Positions 29,639 through 38,562 of a DNA stretch of 64,000 nt are shown in pieces. Below the pieces are notes generated by a model. The model was not told where the DNA came from. It saw only the letters and a list, made by a program, of their open reading frames with translations, and ran no database searches. Origin of the DNA: CAIXZV01 sp963697365 (GTDB lineage Bacteria > Chloroflexota > Limnocylindria > Limnocylindrales > CSP1-4). A program made the position numbers and the translations under genes. The stretch is from NCBI GenBank assembly GCA_963697365.1, contig CAVONT010000021.1, positions 62,001 to 126,000 on the forward strand. The letters are read 5' to 3'. Every line of letters begins with the position of its first letter. Position 1 is the first letter of the stretch.

Positions 29639-30737
29639 ATGCCCGCGCCCGTCACCGTCCTGATCCTCGCCCCGCTGCCGGACCCGGCCGCCGGGCCGCT
29701 CGAGCGCCTGCTCGACGACATCCGCGCCGTCCTGCTCGAGCACCATCGGGCGGGCTTCGACGCCGCCGGTGCGGCCCGCGTCGTCATCCGGCAGGAGCCG
29801 CCCGACGATACCCCGTTCGGTGCCCGGCTGCGCCGCCTCGTGGACGAGCTGCGACCCGCGGGACTCGTGGTCATGGGCGCGGGCTCCATGCCCCTCGCGC
29901 GCCCCTCCGACCTGCGCGCGTTCGTCGACGCTGCGGCCGCAGCGACGTCGCCGGCGCCCTCGCGAACCACCGGTACAGCGCGGACTGCATCGCGATCGCG
30001 CGGCGCCGCCGACGCACTCCGCGACCTGCCCGGCGGACCTCGCCTCGGACAACGCGCTCCCGCGCTGGCTGGCCGAGGTGGCCGGTATCCCCGTCCGGGA
30101 CCTGCGAGTCCCGGCGACACCTCGCCGCCGACATCGACAGCCCGGTCGACGCCCTGGTGCTCGCCGGGCGCGCCGGCGCAGCCCGCCTCGCCGCTCCCGG
30201 CAGCCGCCGATGCCGAACCGGTCCGCGTGCGCCTGGCCGCCCTGCGTGCCGTGACCGCCGATCCGGGCGGGGAGCTCCTGGTCGCCGGCCGCCTCGCCGC
30301 AGTCGACCTGCGCTGGGTGCGAGACGCCACACCCGCTCGCGCACGCGAGCCCTGATCGAGGAGCGCGGGCTGCCGCACCGCTGCCGCGGGCACGCTGCGT
30401 CGGGCGACCGAACCGCCGTCCCGCCCGATCCGCCCTCGGCCTGCTGCTGGACCGCGACGGCCCGGGCGCACTGGGCGAGCGTGTCGCGGAGCTGGCCGAT
30501 GGCGCCGTCATCGACTCCCGCGTGCTGCTCGCCCACCACGTCGGCGCCGACGAGCGCGCCTGGCCACCCGCCGAGGACCGCTTCGCGTCCGATCTCCTCC
30601 TGCCGGACCGCGTCCGCGACCCGTGGCTGGCGGAGCTCACCGCATCGGCGGCGACGCCCCGGTGCCCGATCCTGCTGGGCGGCCACGGCCTCGTCGGCCC
30701 GGGCATCCGCTGGGTCCTGCGGGAAGGCGGCCGATGA
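29639..30737 (+). CDS. Conserved hypothetical protein with nucleotidyltransferase-like N-terminal half (frame breaks)
   Basis: A protein of about 360 residues with several frame changes. The N-terminus (VTVLILAPLPDPAAGPLERL, later ELRPAGLVVMGAGSMPLA) and the pieces HRYSADCIAIA, ASDNALPRWLAEVAGIPV and LAADIDSPVDALVLAG resemble a MobA/CofC-type nucleotidyltransferase, in order and spacing; this is by eye only. The C-terminal half contains RTRSRTRALIEERGL and a clean final stretch, VIDSRVLLAHHVGADERAWP to LLGGHGLVGPGIRWVL. No family name can be given with confidence. It ends 16 bases before the methyltransferase gene and probably shares its transcript. Confidence 0.5.
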
Positions 30738-30753
30738 GCGACCGGCAGCCGCG

Positions 30754-32104
30754 ATGAGCCAGCAGGACGCCGGCCTGCCCGGCTTCTGGCGCGAGCCGCT
30801 TCCCGACCCGGACGCCGTGGGGGAGGACGAGGCGCTCGCCACGGCGATCCGCGACGAGATCACCGCGCGCGGACCCATCACCTTCGCCCGTTTCATGGAG
30901 CGTGCCCTGTACGAGCCGGGCCATGGCTACTACCGCCAGGCCGAGGCCGGACCCGGCATGGCCGGGGCAGACTTCCTGACGGCTCCCGAGGCGCACCCCA
31001 TCTTCGGGGCCGCCATCGGCCGCCTGCTGGAGCAGGCCTGGGAGGCGCTCGGCCGCCCTGCCCCGTTCACGGTCACCGAGCCCGGTTCCGGGACGGGCGC
31101 CCTCGCCGCCGGCCTCCTCGGAAGCCTCCGAGACCTCCGGTCACCGCTGTTCGAGGCGATCCGCTACCGCCCGGTGGAGGTGGAGCCCGCGCGCCTGACC
31201 GCACTCCGCGCCCGCCTCGCCGACGCCGGCCTCGCCGACCTGCTGGCCGAGGGGCCGACGGGCGTTGGGCCGACGGCGATGGGCCGACGGGCGATGGCGG
31301 AGTCGGCGCCGTCGTGGCCAACGAGGTGCTCGACGCCCTCCCGGTCCACCGGGTCGTCGGCCGTCCAGACGGCCTGCGCGAGCTCCTGGTGACCGTGGGC
31401 GAGGACGGGGGGTTCGCCTGGCTCGAGGCCGATCCGACCACCCCGGCGCTGGCCGCCCGTCTCGCGGTCGAAGGGGTGCACCTCGCCGCCGGCCAGGTCA
31501 CGGAGCTCTGCCTCGACATCGACCCCTGGCTGGCCGGCGCGACCGCCCATCTCGAGCGGGGGGTCGTCGTCCTGGTGGACTACGCGCTGGAGCCCGCGGA
31601 CCTGCACAGTCCTGCCCGGCCCGGTGGCACCCTGCGCACCTTCGCCCGCCATGCCGTCGGCGGGGACCCGTTCCGGCACGTCGGCCGCCAGGACCTCACC
31701 GCGACTGTGGACCTGGCATCGGTGCGCGCCGCCGCTGCCGCCGCCGGCCTCGACCCGCTCGGGGAGACCACCCAGGCCGAGCTCCTCGCCCGCGCGGGCA
31801 CCAGCCGACCTCGTCGATGCCTACCTGCGTCGGCCCGGGTGCCACGCTCCAGGATGCGCTCGACCTGCGCTCGGCCCTTGCCCGCCTCCTCGATCCGCGC
31901 GGCATGGGCGGCTTCCGGGTCCTGGCCTTCGGCCGCGGCCTGCCGCCCGGCACGAGGCTGCGGGCGCTGGAACGGATCAACGCACCCCGGTCGCTGATGC
32001 GGCCCGCATCGGCCCCAGGTGGAGGGGCTGCTGGGGCGACCTTGACTGGGCCGGACGATGCGTCATGCCGGACGTGCCTTGCTAGAGATGCGGCCCCACG
32101 TTGA
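30754..32104 (+). CDS. MidA/NDUFAF7-type SAM-dependent methyltransferase (frame breaks)
   Basis: COG1565 (DUF185) methyltransferase. Family hallmarks are ITFARFMERALYEPGHGYYR, DFLTAPEAHPIFGAAIGRLL, the SAM site VTEPGSGTGALAAGLL, VVANEVLDALPVHRVV and VVVLVDYALEP. The mitochondrial homologue NDUFAF7 methylates an arginine of the NuoD homologue during complex I assembly; here the gene lies directly before the nuo operon, whose NuoD keeps the HRG arginine. Frame changes occur near 31300, 31800 and 31850. The frame as read ends at 32104, but its last 20 residues overlap a promoter-like repeat. An alternative reading with two further single-base changes ends EGLLGRP at 32045 and may be the true C-terminus. 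Confidence 0.78.
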
Positions 32105-32166
32105 GGGCCGGATGGGCCACCGCGACTGGGCCGGAAGGTAAGTCGCGCCGGACGTGCCTTGCTAGA
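32044..32166 (+). repeat. Two 43-base direct repeats carrying promoter-like elements upstream of nuoA
   Basis: Positions 32044-32086 and 32124-32166 match with a period of exactly 80 bases: the first 12 and last 20 bases are identical and the middle 11 differ. Each copy ends in TTGCTAGA; the second continues TTGCTAGAAT, an extended -10 (TG-N-TAGAAT) at 32160-32168. No good -35 is seen, as expected for extended -10 promoters. The second copy lies about 110 bases before nuoA and is the best candidate for the nuo promoter. Confidence 0.6.
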
Positions 32167-32279
32167 ATGGCCGCGCCAGTCCCCGTCCGGCGGGGTCCTG
32201 GTGCACATGCAACACGTCATCACACCTCGAACGCGGACCGCGCCGTGCACGCGCGGTCCCATTCGACCTCGAGGACCAC

Positions 32280-32636
32280 GTGACCGGGATCTGGTACGTC
32301 GTCGGGTTCGCCATCGCCGGCACCCTGTTCGTCTTCGGCACGATCGGGCTGGCCTGGCTGATCTCCCACCGCACCCGCGGTGACGAGCACAAGGGCTACC
32401 CGTACGAGTCGGGCATCGACACGTATGGCGACACCCACGCCCGGTTCGGGATCAGCTTCTACATCTACGCGCTGATGTTCGTGGCCTTCGACATCGAGGT
32501 GGTCTTCATCTACCTGTGGGCCCTGGTCTTCCAGGACCTGTTGCTGGGCGGCCTCGTGAGCATGCTGGTCTTCGTCGGCATCCTGCTCTTCGGTCTCGCC
32601 TACGCCTGGCGCAAGGGAGTGCTGACGTGGCGTTGA
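32280..32636 (+). CDS. nuoA: NADH-quinone oxidoreductase subunit A
   Basis: Small membrane subunit at the junction of the membrane and peripheral arms. 118 residues with three helices: VVGFAIAGTLFVFGTIGLAWL, FGISFYIYALMFVAFDIEVV and LGGLVSMLVFVGILLFGLAY. The loop KGYPYESGIDTYGDTHARFG carries the family pattern, although the cysteine found in many NuoA loops is replaced here by serine (YESG). The second-helix acidic pair is present in FDIEVVF. GTG 32280 is the start, with GAGG before it. nuoB starts inside its 3' end. It opens a 13-gene operon. Confidence 0.95.
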   Translation: MTGIWYVVGFAIAGTLFVFGTIGLAWLISHRTRGDEHKGYPYESGIDTYGDTHARFGISFYIYALMFVAFDIEVVFIYLWALVFQDLLLGGLVSMLVFVGILLFGLAYAWRKGVLTWR

Positions 32637-33377
32637 ACCCCGAAGGCCCCGACGCCGCTGCCGCGGCAGGTGATGCCTCACCCGAGGCGGCAGGCCAGCC
32701 CGGGTCTCGAGCCCGGCGCGCTGGTCACCGCGCAGCCGTCCGACATCGCGGCCCCCCTCATTGTTCCCAACACGCTGTGGGCCTCCACCAGCCCCGGCGC
32801 ATACCCGGTGCCCGCGCCCTACTACCACCTCGCGGAGCTCGAGGGCACTCCGGGCCAGTTGTCCGACACCGCCCGCTGGGGGGCGCTCGAGGTGATCCCG
32901 ACGTCGGCGGACTACCTCGTCGACCTGATCCGCATGAACAGCCTGTGGCCGCTCCTCTCGGGCCTGGCCTGCTGCGCGATCGAGATGATGTCCGCGGCCA
33001 CGTCCAAGAACGACATGGACCGCTGGGGCATGTTCCCGTTCCGGGCCAGCCCCCGCCAGGCGGACGTGCTGATCGTCGCGGGCACGCTCACCACCAAGAT
33101 GGCCGGGCCCCTGGTCCGGCTCTGGGAGCAGATGCCGGAGCCCAAGTGGTGCGTGGCCATGGGCGACTGCACCTGCTCGGGTGGCCGCTACAAGCGCTCG
33201 TACTCCACGGTCGAGGGCATCGACCGGGTCATGCCGGTGGACGTCTACATCCCCGGCTGCCCGCCCCGCCCCGAGGGCCTCATCTACGGGATGATGAAGC
33301 TCGGCCAGCTCGTCAAGGAGCGGCGGGGCCACTGGGACGAGCATCGCGTCGGCCCCAACGTGCCGCAGGACGTGTAG
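32627..33377 (+). CDS. nuoB: NADH-quinone oxidoreductase subunit B (frame break near 32703)
   Basis: Peripheral-arm subunit that binds cluster N2, the last iron-sulfur centre before quinone. Cluster ligands are visible in SGLACCAIEMM, MGDCTCSGGRY and IPGCPPRPEGL. GTG 32627 overlaps the nuoA stop and has AAGGGAG upstream; reaching the conserved part requires removing one G from GGG 32702-32704, giving AAGQPGLEPGALVTAQ. Without that step the start would be ATG 32670. The N-terminus, about 60 residues ahead of LWASTSPGAYP, is longer and more Ala/Pro-rich than usual. nuoC follows after two bases. All N2 ligands are intact, so electron delivery to quinone should be normal. Confidence 0.94.
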
Positions 33378-33379
33378 CC

Positions 33380-33928
33380 GTGGACCGCCAGCTGCGCAAG
33401 CGCCTCGAGGCCAGGTTCGCGGACACGCTCGCGGGTCCCATCCGCCAGCGCCACGACGAGACCGAGATCCGGGTCGCGCCCGGGGACTTCATCGAGGTCA
33501 TCACCGCGCTCCACGACGAGCCGGATCTCGCGTTCGTGGTCCTCGCGGACCTGTCCGGCGTGGACACGGGCGACACGATGAACGTGACCTTCCACCTCTG
33601 GTCGGCGACGACCCCGGACTGGCTGCGGGTGGTCTGCGAGCCGCTCCCGCGCGACAACCCGCGCATCCCCACGCTCACCGGCCTGTGGCCGGGCGCCGAG
33701 TGGATGGAGCGCGAGACCTACGACATGTTCGGGATCATCTTCGAGGGCAACCGCGACCTGCGGCGGATCTACATGCCCCCGGAGTACACGAGCTTCCCGC
33801 TGCGCAAGGACTTCTATCTCCCCGACGACGCCGCGCGCTCCCCCGGTGGCGGCGTGCGCCACATGGAGCGCTCCCACGCCCCCGTCCAGGCGACGGATCG
33901 CGTGGTCCGCCGGACGGTGAAGGCCTGA
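33380..33928 (+). CDS. nuoC: NADH-quinone oxidoreductase subunit C
   Basis: Structural subunit of the peripheral arm, 182 residues. The conserved C-terminal signature is present: WPGAEWMERETYDMFGIIFE, then HP-type region NRDLRRIYMPPEYTSFPLRK followed by DFYLP. The N-terminal part (LAFVVLADLSGVDTGDTMNV and FHLWSATTPDWLRVV) fits the alpha/beta domain. It is not fused to NuoD, unlike in E. coli. GTG 33380 begins two bases after nuoB, and the stop overlaps the nuoD ATG by one base. The frame is clean. Confidence 0.94.
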   Translation: MDRQLRKRLEARFADTLAGPIRQRHDETEIRVAPGDFIEVITALHDEPDLAFVVLADLSGVDTGDTMNVTFHLWSATTPDWLRVVCEPLPRDNPRIPTLTGLWPGAEWMERETYDMFGIIFEGNRDLRRIYMPPEYTSFPLRKDFYLPDDAARSPGGGVRHMERSHAPVQATDRVVRRTVKA

Positions 33929-35169
33929 TGACCGCTCCTGCCTCCAACGACGGGCGCCACGCGTCGGCGGACGATCCGCGGATCATGCTCGATGGCCAGA
34001 TCGGCCAGTTCGAGCAGATCCCGCCGTACCCGCCGCGCACGGAGCGCGAGGCCGAGTTCTACTCGCTGCAGGACGGCGAGATGTTCATCAACGTCGGCCC
34101 CCAGCACCCGTCCACGCACGGCGTGCTGCGCATCGTGCTCAAGATCAACGGCGAGCAGGTGGTGGACCTGGACCCGGTGCTGGGCTACCTCCACCGGGGC
34201 GTCGAGAAGCTGTGCGAGAACAGCGACTACCACCACATCATCAGCCAGGTCGACCCGCTCGAGTACGTGAGCTCCCTGTTCACGGAGTGGGCGCCGGTGA
34301 TGGCGTTCGAGAAGCTGCTGGACGTCGAGGTCCCGCGCCGCGCGGAGTACATCCGCGTGCTCACCGGCGAGCTCCTCCGCGTCAGCTCCCATGCGCTGTT
34401 CCAGGGCTGGATGGCGCTGGACCTGGGCGGGCTCACCCCGATCCTGTACTCGTTCATCGAGCGTGACGAGATCGTGGAGATGCTGGCCGCGATCACCGGC
34501 CAGCGGATGCTGTTCAACTACTTCCGCATCGGCGGCGTGAACGGCGACCTCAACCACGAGTTCATGTCCCGCCTGGGCGACTGGATGAGCCGGGCCCTCG
34601 TGCAGCACGAGGCCAACATCGGGCTGCTCAACGAGAACGAGATCTTCGTCCGCCGCATGCGCGGCATCGGCAGGATCGACGGCGAGACCGCGCTCCGGAT
34701 GGCCGTCAGCGGGCCCAACCTGCGCGCCGCCGGCATCCCGTTCGACGTGCGCCGCGCCCACCCGTACAGCGTCTACCCGGAGCTCGAGTTCGACATCCCC
34801 GTCCGCGGCACCAACGGCGGCGGCGACTCGCTGGACCGCTACCTGCTGCGCCTCGACGAGGTCAAGCAGAGCCTGCGGATCATCGACCAGTGCCTCCACA
34901 ACATGCCCGACGGTCCGATCATGGCCCGCCTGCCGCGCCTGCTGCGGCCGCGGCCGGGTCGCGCCTGGGCTGCCGTCGAGGCGCCGCGCGGCCTGTACGG
35001 CACCTATGCCATCTCCGACGGCACCGACCAGCCCTTCCGCATGAAGATCCACGACCCCTCGTTCGTGAACATGCAGCTCGTGGGCATGCTCATGAAGGGC
35101 AACCTGATCGCGGACACGATGGCCGTCATGGCCTCGCTGGACCCGGTCATGGGCGGCATCGACAAGTAG
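33928..35169 (+). CDS. nuoD: NADH-quinone oxidoreductase subunit D
   Basis: The 49-kDa-type subunit that with NuoB forms the quinone site. 413 residues in a clean frame. Family motifs include NVGPQHPSTHGVLRIVLKI, GYLHRGVEKLCENSDYHH, ELLRVSSHALFQGWMALDLG and the C-terminal SLDPVMGGIDK. The histidine of GPQHPSTHG contacts quinone in characterised enzymes. The HRG arginine matches the region methylated by NDUFAF7 in mitochondria, and a MidA-like gene stands just before the operon. The first 40 residues precede the standard start and are polar. Quinone-reducing residues are unchanged, so the output end of the complex appears canonical. Confidence 0.96.
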   Translation: MTAPASNDGRHASADDPRIMLDGQIGQFEQIPPYPPRTEREAEFYSLQDGEMFINVGPQHPSTHGVLRIVLKINGEQVVDLDPVLGYLHRGVEKLCENSDYHHIISQVDPLEYVSSLFTEWAPVMAFEKLLDVEVPRRAEYIRVLTGELLRVSSHALFQGWMALDLGGLTPILYSFIERDEIVEMLAAITGQRMLFNYFRIGGVNGDLNHEFMSRLGDWMSRALVQHEANIGLLNENEIFVRRMRGIGRIDGETALRMAVSGPNLRAAGIPFDVRRAHPYSVYPELEFDIPVRGTNGGGDSLDRYLLRLDEVKQSLRIIDQCLHNMPDGPIMARLPRLLRPRPGRAWAAVEAPRGLYGTYAISDGTDQPFRMKIHDPSFVNMQLVGMLMKGNLIADTMAVMASLDPVMGGIDK

Positions 35170-35178
35170 GCCCTGACG

Positions 35179-36558
35179 ATGAGTGCGCTTTCCCGCTCCT
35201 GGAACAACATGACGATCCTCGGCAAGATCGTCATTCCGCTCCTGTTCGTCGTGCTGGTCGTCGGGCCGATCCTGACGGTCTTCGCGCTGACGGTCGTGGG
35301 CCCGTGGCTCATGGACGTGCTCAGCTCGAACATGGGGATCGTCCGGTTCCTGGTCGCCATCACGGGCGTCCTGCTGTTCAGCATCCCGGCCGCCTTCATC
35401 ATCATCTACATGGAGCTGAAGGTCATCGCCCTCATGAACCTGCGTGTGGGCCCGGACCGGGTGGGTCCGGCGGGCGCCGCGCACTCGGTGGTTGCGGGCC
35501 TCAAGGTGCTGACCAAGGAGGACTACACCCCGGCGTCAGCCGACGTGCTGGTCTTCACCTGGGCACCGGTGATCGTGTTCCTGACCGCGGTGATGACCTT
35601 CCTGGTCATCCCGTTCGGCCCCGGGCTCGTCGGCCAGGACCTCAGCATCGGCGTCCTGTACCTGTTCGCCGTGGGCGGCATGGCCGTGATCGGCCTGCTC
35701 CTCGCGGGCTGGGCGTCGTTCAACAAGTACTCCCTGCTGGGCGGCCTCCGGGCGGCGGCGCAGATGGTCTCCTACGAGATCCCGCTGACCCTCTCGGTCG
35801 TCGGCCTGATCCTGCTGGCGGGCACGCTGTCGGTCTACGAGATCGGCGAGCAGCAGGCGGGCTGGTTCACCGACTGGTTCGTCTTCCGCCAGCCGCTGGG
35901 CGCCCTGATCTTCTTCATCGCCGCCACCGCGGAGGCCAACCGGACCCCGTTCGACCTCACCGAGGCCGACTCCGAGATCGTCGCCGGCTTCGCCACCGAG
36001 TACTCGGGCATGCGGTTCGGCTTCCTGTTCTTCGCCGAGTACGTGAACGTGTTCATCGTCTCGGCGCTGCTCACGACCTTCTTCTTCGGGGCCTGGAACG
36101 CGCCGATCGACCTGGACGCCGTGCTGGCGGTCTTCGGCATCGCGCCGATCACCATCAACCTGGACCCGGGCAGCCTGGGCCTGGGCGTGCTGGTGCTGCT
36201 CATCGCCATTCCGGTCGCGATGACGCTGCTCTTCGCCCTGCCGTACTACCTCTCGAGGCGCGGCGCCCCGGCCTGGAAGGCGCTGGTCGTCGGCTTCCTG
36301 CTGTTCAACGTGGTGGCGATCGCAGCCGCGTTCACCTTCGCGTTCATCAGCTGGGGCTGGGTCGCGGGCATGCTCTGGTTCTTCATCAAGAGCTTCGCCT
36401 TCGTCTTCGTCTTCGTCTGGATGCGCGGCACGTTCCCGCGCGTGCGCATCGACCACCTCATGGGCTTCGCCTGGAAGTGGCTCCTGCCCGCCGCGCTCCT
36501 CAACCTGTTCCTCACGGCCACGGCGATCATCGTCGTCAAGACCATCCAGGGAGGCTGA
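35179..36558 (+). CDS. nuoH: NADH-quinone oxidoreductase subunit H
   Basis: Membrane subunit that forms the quinone channel and links the redox arm to the proton pumps. 459 residues, longer than the usual 325-430 because of an N-terminal helix pair before IIYMELKVIALMNLRVGPDR. Motifs GPAGAAHSVVAGLKVLTKED, SYEIPLTLSVVG, ANRTPFDLTEADSEIVAGF and TEYSGMRFGFLFFAEYVN (the acidic E-channel) are all intact. Late segments (FVFVFVWMRGTFPRVRIDHL) are also standard. ATG 35179 lies nine bases after nuoD. Interface residues match the family, supporting a working membrane arm. Confidence 0.95.
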   Translation: MSALSRSWNNMTILGKIVIPLLFVVLVVGPILTVFALTVVGPWLMDVLSSNMGIVRFLVAITGVLLFSIPAAFIIIYMELKVIALMNLRVGPDRVGPAGAAHSVVAGLKVLTKEDYTPASADVLVFTWAPVIVFLTAVMTFLVIPFGPGLVGQDLSIGVLYLFAVGGMAVIGLLLAGWASFNKYSLLGGLRAAAQMVSYEIPLTLSVVGLILLAGTLSVYEIGEQQAGWFTDWFVFRQPLGALIFFIAATAEANRTPFDLTEADSEIVAGFATEYSGMRFGFLFFAEYVNVFIVSALLTTFFFGAWNAPIDLDAVLAVFGIAPITINLDPGSLGLGVLVLLIAIPVAMTLLFALPYYLSRRGAPAWKALVVGFLLFNVVAIAAAFTFAFISWGWVAGMLWFFIKSFAFVFVFVWMRGTFPRVRIDHLMGFAWKWLLPAALLNLFLTATAIIVVKTIQGG

Positions 36559-36561
36559 GCG

Positions 36562-37224
36562 ATGACCGCGATCCCCGGCATCGGCCTCGTCCGCGGCATG
36601 GGTCTCACCCTGCGCCGCTTCTTCCAGCCGAAGGCGACCATCAAGTGGCCTGAGCAGAAGGCGGACGTCGCCCCGAAGTTCCGCGGACGGCTGCAGCTGC
36701 TGTACGACGAGTACGGCACGCTCAAGTGCGAGACGTGCTTCCAGTGCGCCCAGGCGTGCCCGATCGAGTGCATCGACATGGGCGGCATCGACACCAAGGG
36801 CCGCTTCCACGTCCACTGGGGTGCCGCCGAGACCTACGGCGAGCGCCGCGAGGAGTCCGCGCTGCGCCGCTCCGGGCGTCCGGTCGCCGATCCGGCGTTC
36901 ACGCGCTTCGAGGGCATCGACCTGACCCCGCTCGACGACATCCTCGAGGCCCATGACTGGGATCCCAAGGACATGCTCGCGATCCTCGAGGAGACCCAGG
37001 ACGCGTACGGCTACCTGCCGGTCGCGGCACTCAAGCACATCTCCCGCGCGACGGGCGCGTGGTACGCGATGATCTACGGCACGGCCACCTACTACCGGCA
37101 CTTCCGGTTCGAGCCGCCGACCGTCGCCGCGGTGCCCGCGGCAGGCACCGCCCAGGTCGTGGCCGAGGACGGCTTCCGCTCGGCGCTCGACGCCTCGCTG
37201 GGCTACGGGGGCAGGGCGAGCTGA
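36562..37224 (+). CDS. Hybrid subunit: first half of NuoI fused to the helical domain of NuoE
   Basis: A 220-residue hybrid. Residues 12-75 match the NuoI N-terminus (GMGLTLRRFFQPKATIKWPE, FRGRLQLL) and contain one motif CETCFQCAQACP (Cys 56, 59, 62, 66). A second CxxCxxCxxxCP, normal in NuoI, is absent; a matching copy occurs at the C-terminus of the protein encoded at 38562. Residues 120-185 match the NuoE helical bundle (LDDILEAHDWDPKDMLAILE, GYLPVAALKHISRATG, MIYGTATYYRHFRFEP). NuoE's thioredoxin-like [2Fe-2S] domain with its four cysteines is missing; the tail is a low-complexity 35 residues. The frame is clean, with neighbours four bases before and one-base overlap after. Family assignment of both halves is firm; the functional reading is inference. 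Confidence 0.82.
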   Translation: MTAIPGIGLVRGMGLTLRRFFQPKATIKWPEQKADVAPKFRGRLQLLYDEYGTLKCETCFQCAQACPIECIDMGGIDTKGRFHVHWGAAETYGERREESALRRSGRPVADPAFTRFEGIDLTPLDDILEAHDWDPKDMLAILEETQDAYGYLPVAALKHISRATGAWYAMIYGTATYYRHFRFEPPTVAAVPAAGTAQVVAEDGFRSALDASLGYGGRAS

Positions 37225-38562
37225 TGACCACCTTCCTCCCGGCCAGGGCCGGCACGCCCGCGGTCCTCACCGGCCGCATCGAGGGGCTCAAGGCCGCCCC
37301 TGCGAACCTCGACGCCGCCGTGAGGGCCGGCGCCTTCGAAGGCCTCCGCAAGGCCGTCCGCGACGGCGGGACCACGACGATCGCCACGATCGCGGGCTCC
37401 GGGCTGCGCGGCCGTGGGGGCGCCGGCTACCCCGCCGCCGACAAGTGGCGCGCCGCGGCGTCCGCGCAGGGCGCCCAGCGCTATGTCGTCGCCAACGGCT
37501 ACGGCGCCGACCCGTCGGTCCGCATCGACCAGGAGCTGCTCGCCGCCGACCCCTATCTCGTCATCGAGGGTCTCGCGATCGCCGCGTACGCGGTGGGCGC
37601 CACCGAGGCGATCCTCGTCGTCCGGGGCGAGGACGCGGAGCTTGCGGCCATGCTCGAGGCGAGCCGTCGCCGCTGCCGAGGAGGCCAACTTCGTCGGCGA
37701 GGACGTCCTCGGCTCCGGCCACACCGTCAACATGACCGTCCGCGGCCTCCAGGGCGCCTACATGCTGGGCGAGGAGACCGTCCTGCTCAAGGCGCTCGAG
37801 GGGAAGCGCGGCCAGCCCGAGCAGCGGCCGCCCTACCCCACGGAGCGCGGCCTGTTCGACAAGCCCACCGTCGTCCACAACGTGCTCACGCTCGCCGCGG
37901 TCCCGTGGATCGTGCGCCTGGGCGGCGAGGCGTATGCGGCCATCGGCACGAGGGGCGCACCCGGCACGACGCTCGTCTCGGTCCGCGGGCCGCAGGGCGG
38001 CGGCATCGTCGAGGTGGCCCTGGGCACGCCCCTGCGCGAGATCGTGGACCTCGCAGGCGGCACGGGCGGCCGCCCGCTCAAGGCCCTCCTTGTCGGCGGC
38101 TCGACGGGCGGCCTCCTCCCGGCCGACCTCCTCGACACCCCGTACGACTACGACTCACTCAAGGCGGTGGACGCCCACATCGGCTCCGGCTCCGTGGTGA
38201 TCGCGGACGACCGGGCCTGCATCGTGGACCTCGCCCGCCTGCTGACGCGCTTCGCCGCCGACAACGCCTGCGGCAAGAGCATCCCGTGCCGCATCGGCCT
38301 GCGCCGCCTGTCGGAGATCGGCGACCGGATCGCCGCCGGCACCCCTCGCGCCAACGACGCGGTCCTGATCGAGGACCTCGCCCACGACATCCGGGCCTCC
38401 GCGCTGTGCGACCACGAGCGCAAGGCCACCCTGGCGTTCACCAGCGCGGTGCGCCACTTCCGCTCCGAGCTCGACGACCACCTCGTTCGCTCCACCTGCC
38501 CGGCCGGCGTGTGCACGCCGATCGTGGTGGGCGCGGGTGCGACGGCAGCAGGAGCCCGCTGA
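37224..38562 (+). CDS. nuoF: Divergent NuoF-like flavoprotein subunit (frame break near 37660)
   Basis: Homologue of the FMN/NADH subunit of complex I, about 445 residues. Kept: GLRGRGGAGYPAADKW, YMLGEETVLLKALEGKRGQP and PPYPTERGLFDKPTVV. Changed: the loop that reads N-A-D-E-x-x-P-G in the family is NGYGADPS here, removing an acidic residue near the NADH site; KPTVVNN is KPTVVHN; and the N3-cluster motif C-x2-C-x2-C reads CGKSIPC, with serine at 38278-38280 in place of the middle cysteine. The fourth cysteine (SALCDHERKA) and the terminal CPAGVC remain. A +1 break near 37660 is repaired as MLEAAVAAAEEANFVG. Whether it still binds FMN, NADH or an intact cluster is open. Confidence 0.82.

Noticed and set aside
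32042..32047. TTGACT as a -35 box for the first promoter-like repeat
   Set aside because: The distance to TAGAGA at 32083 is about 35 bases, far too long; an extended -10 without -35 fits better.
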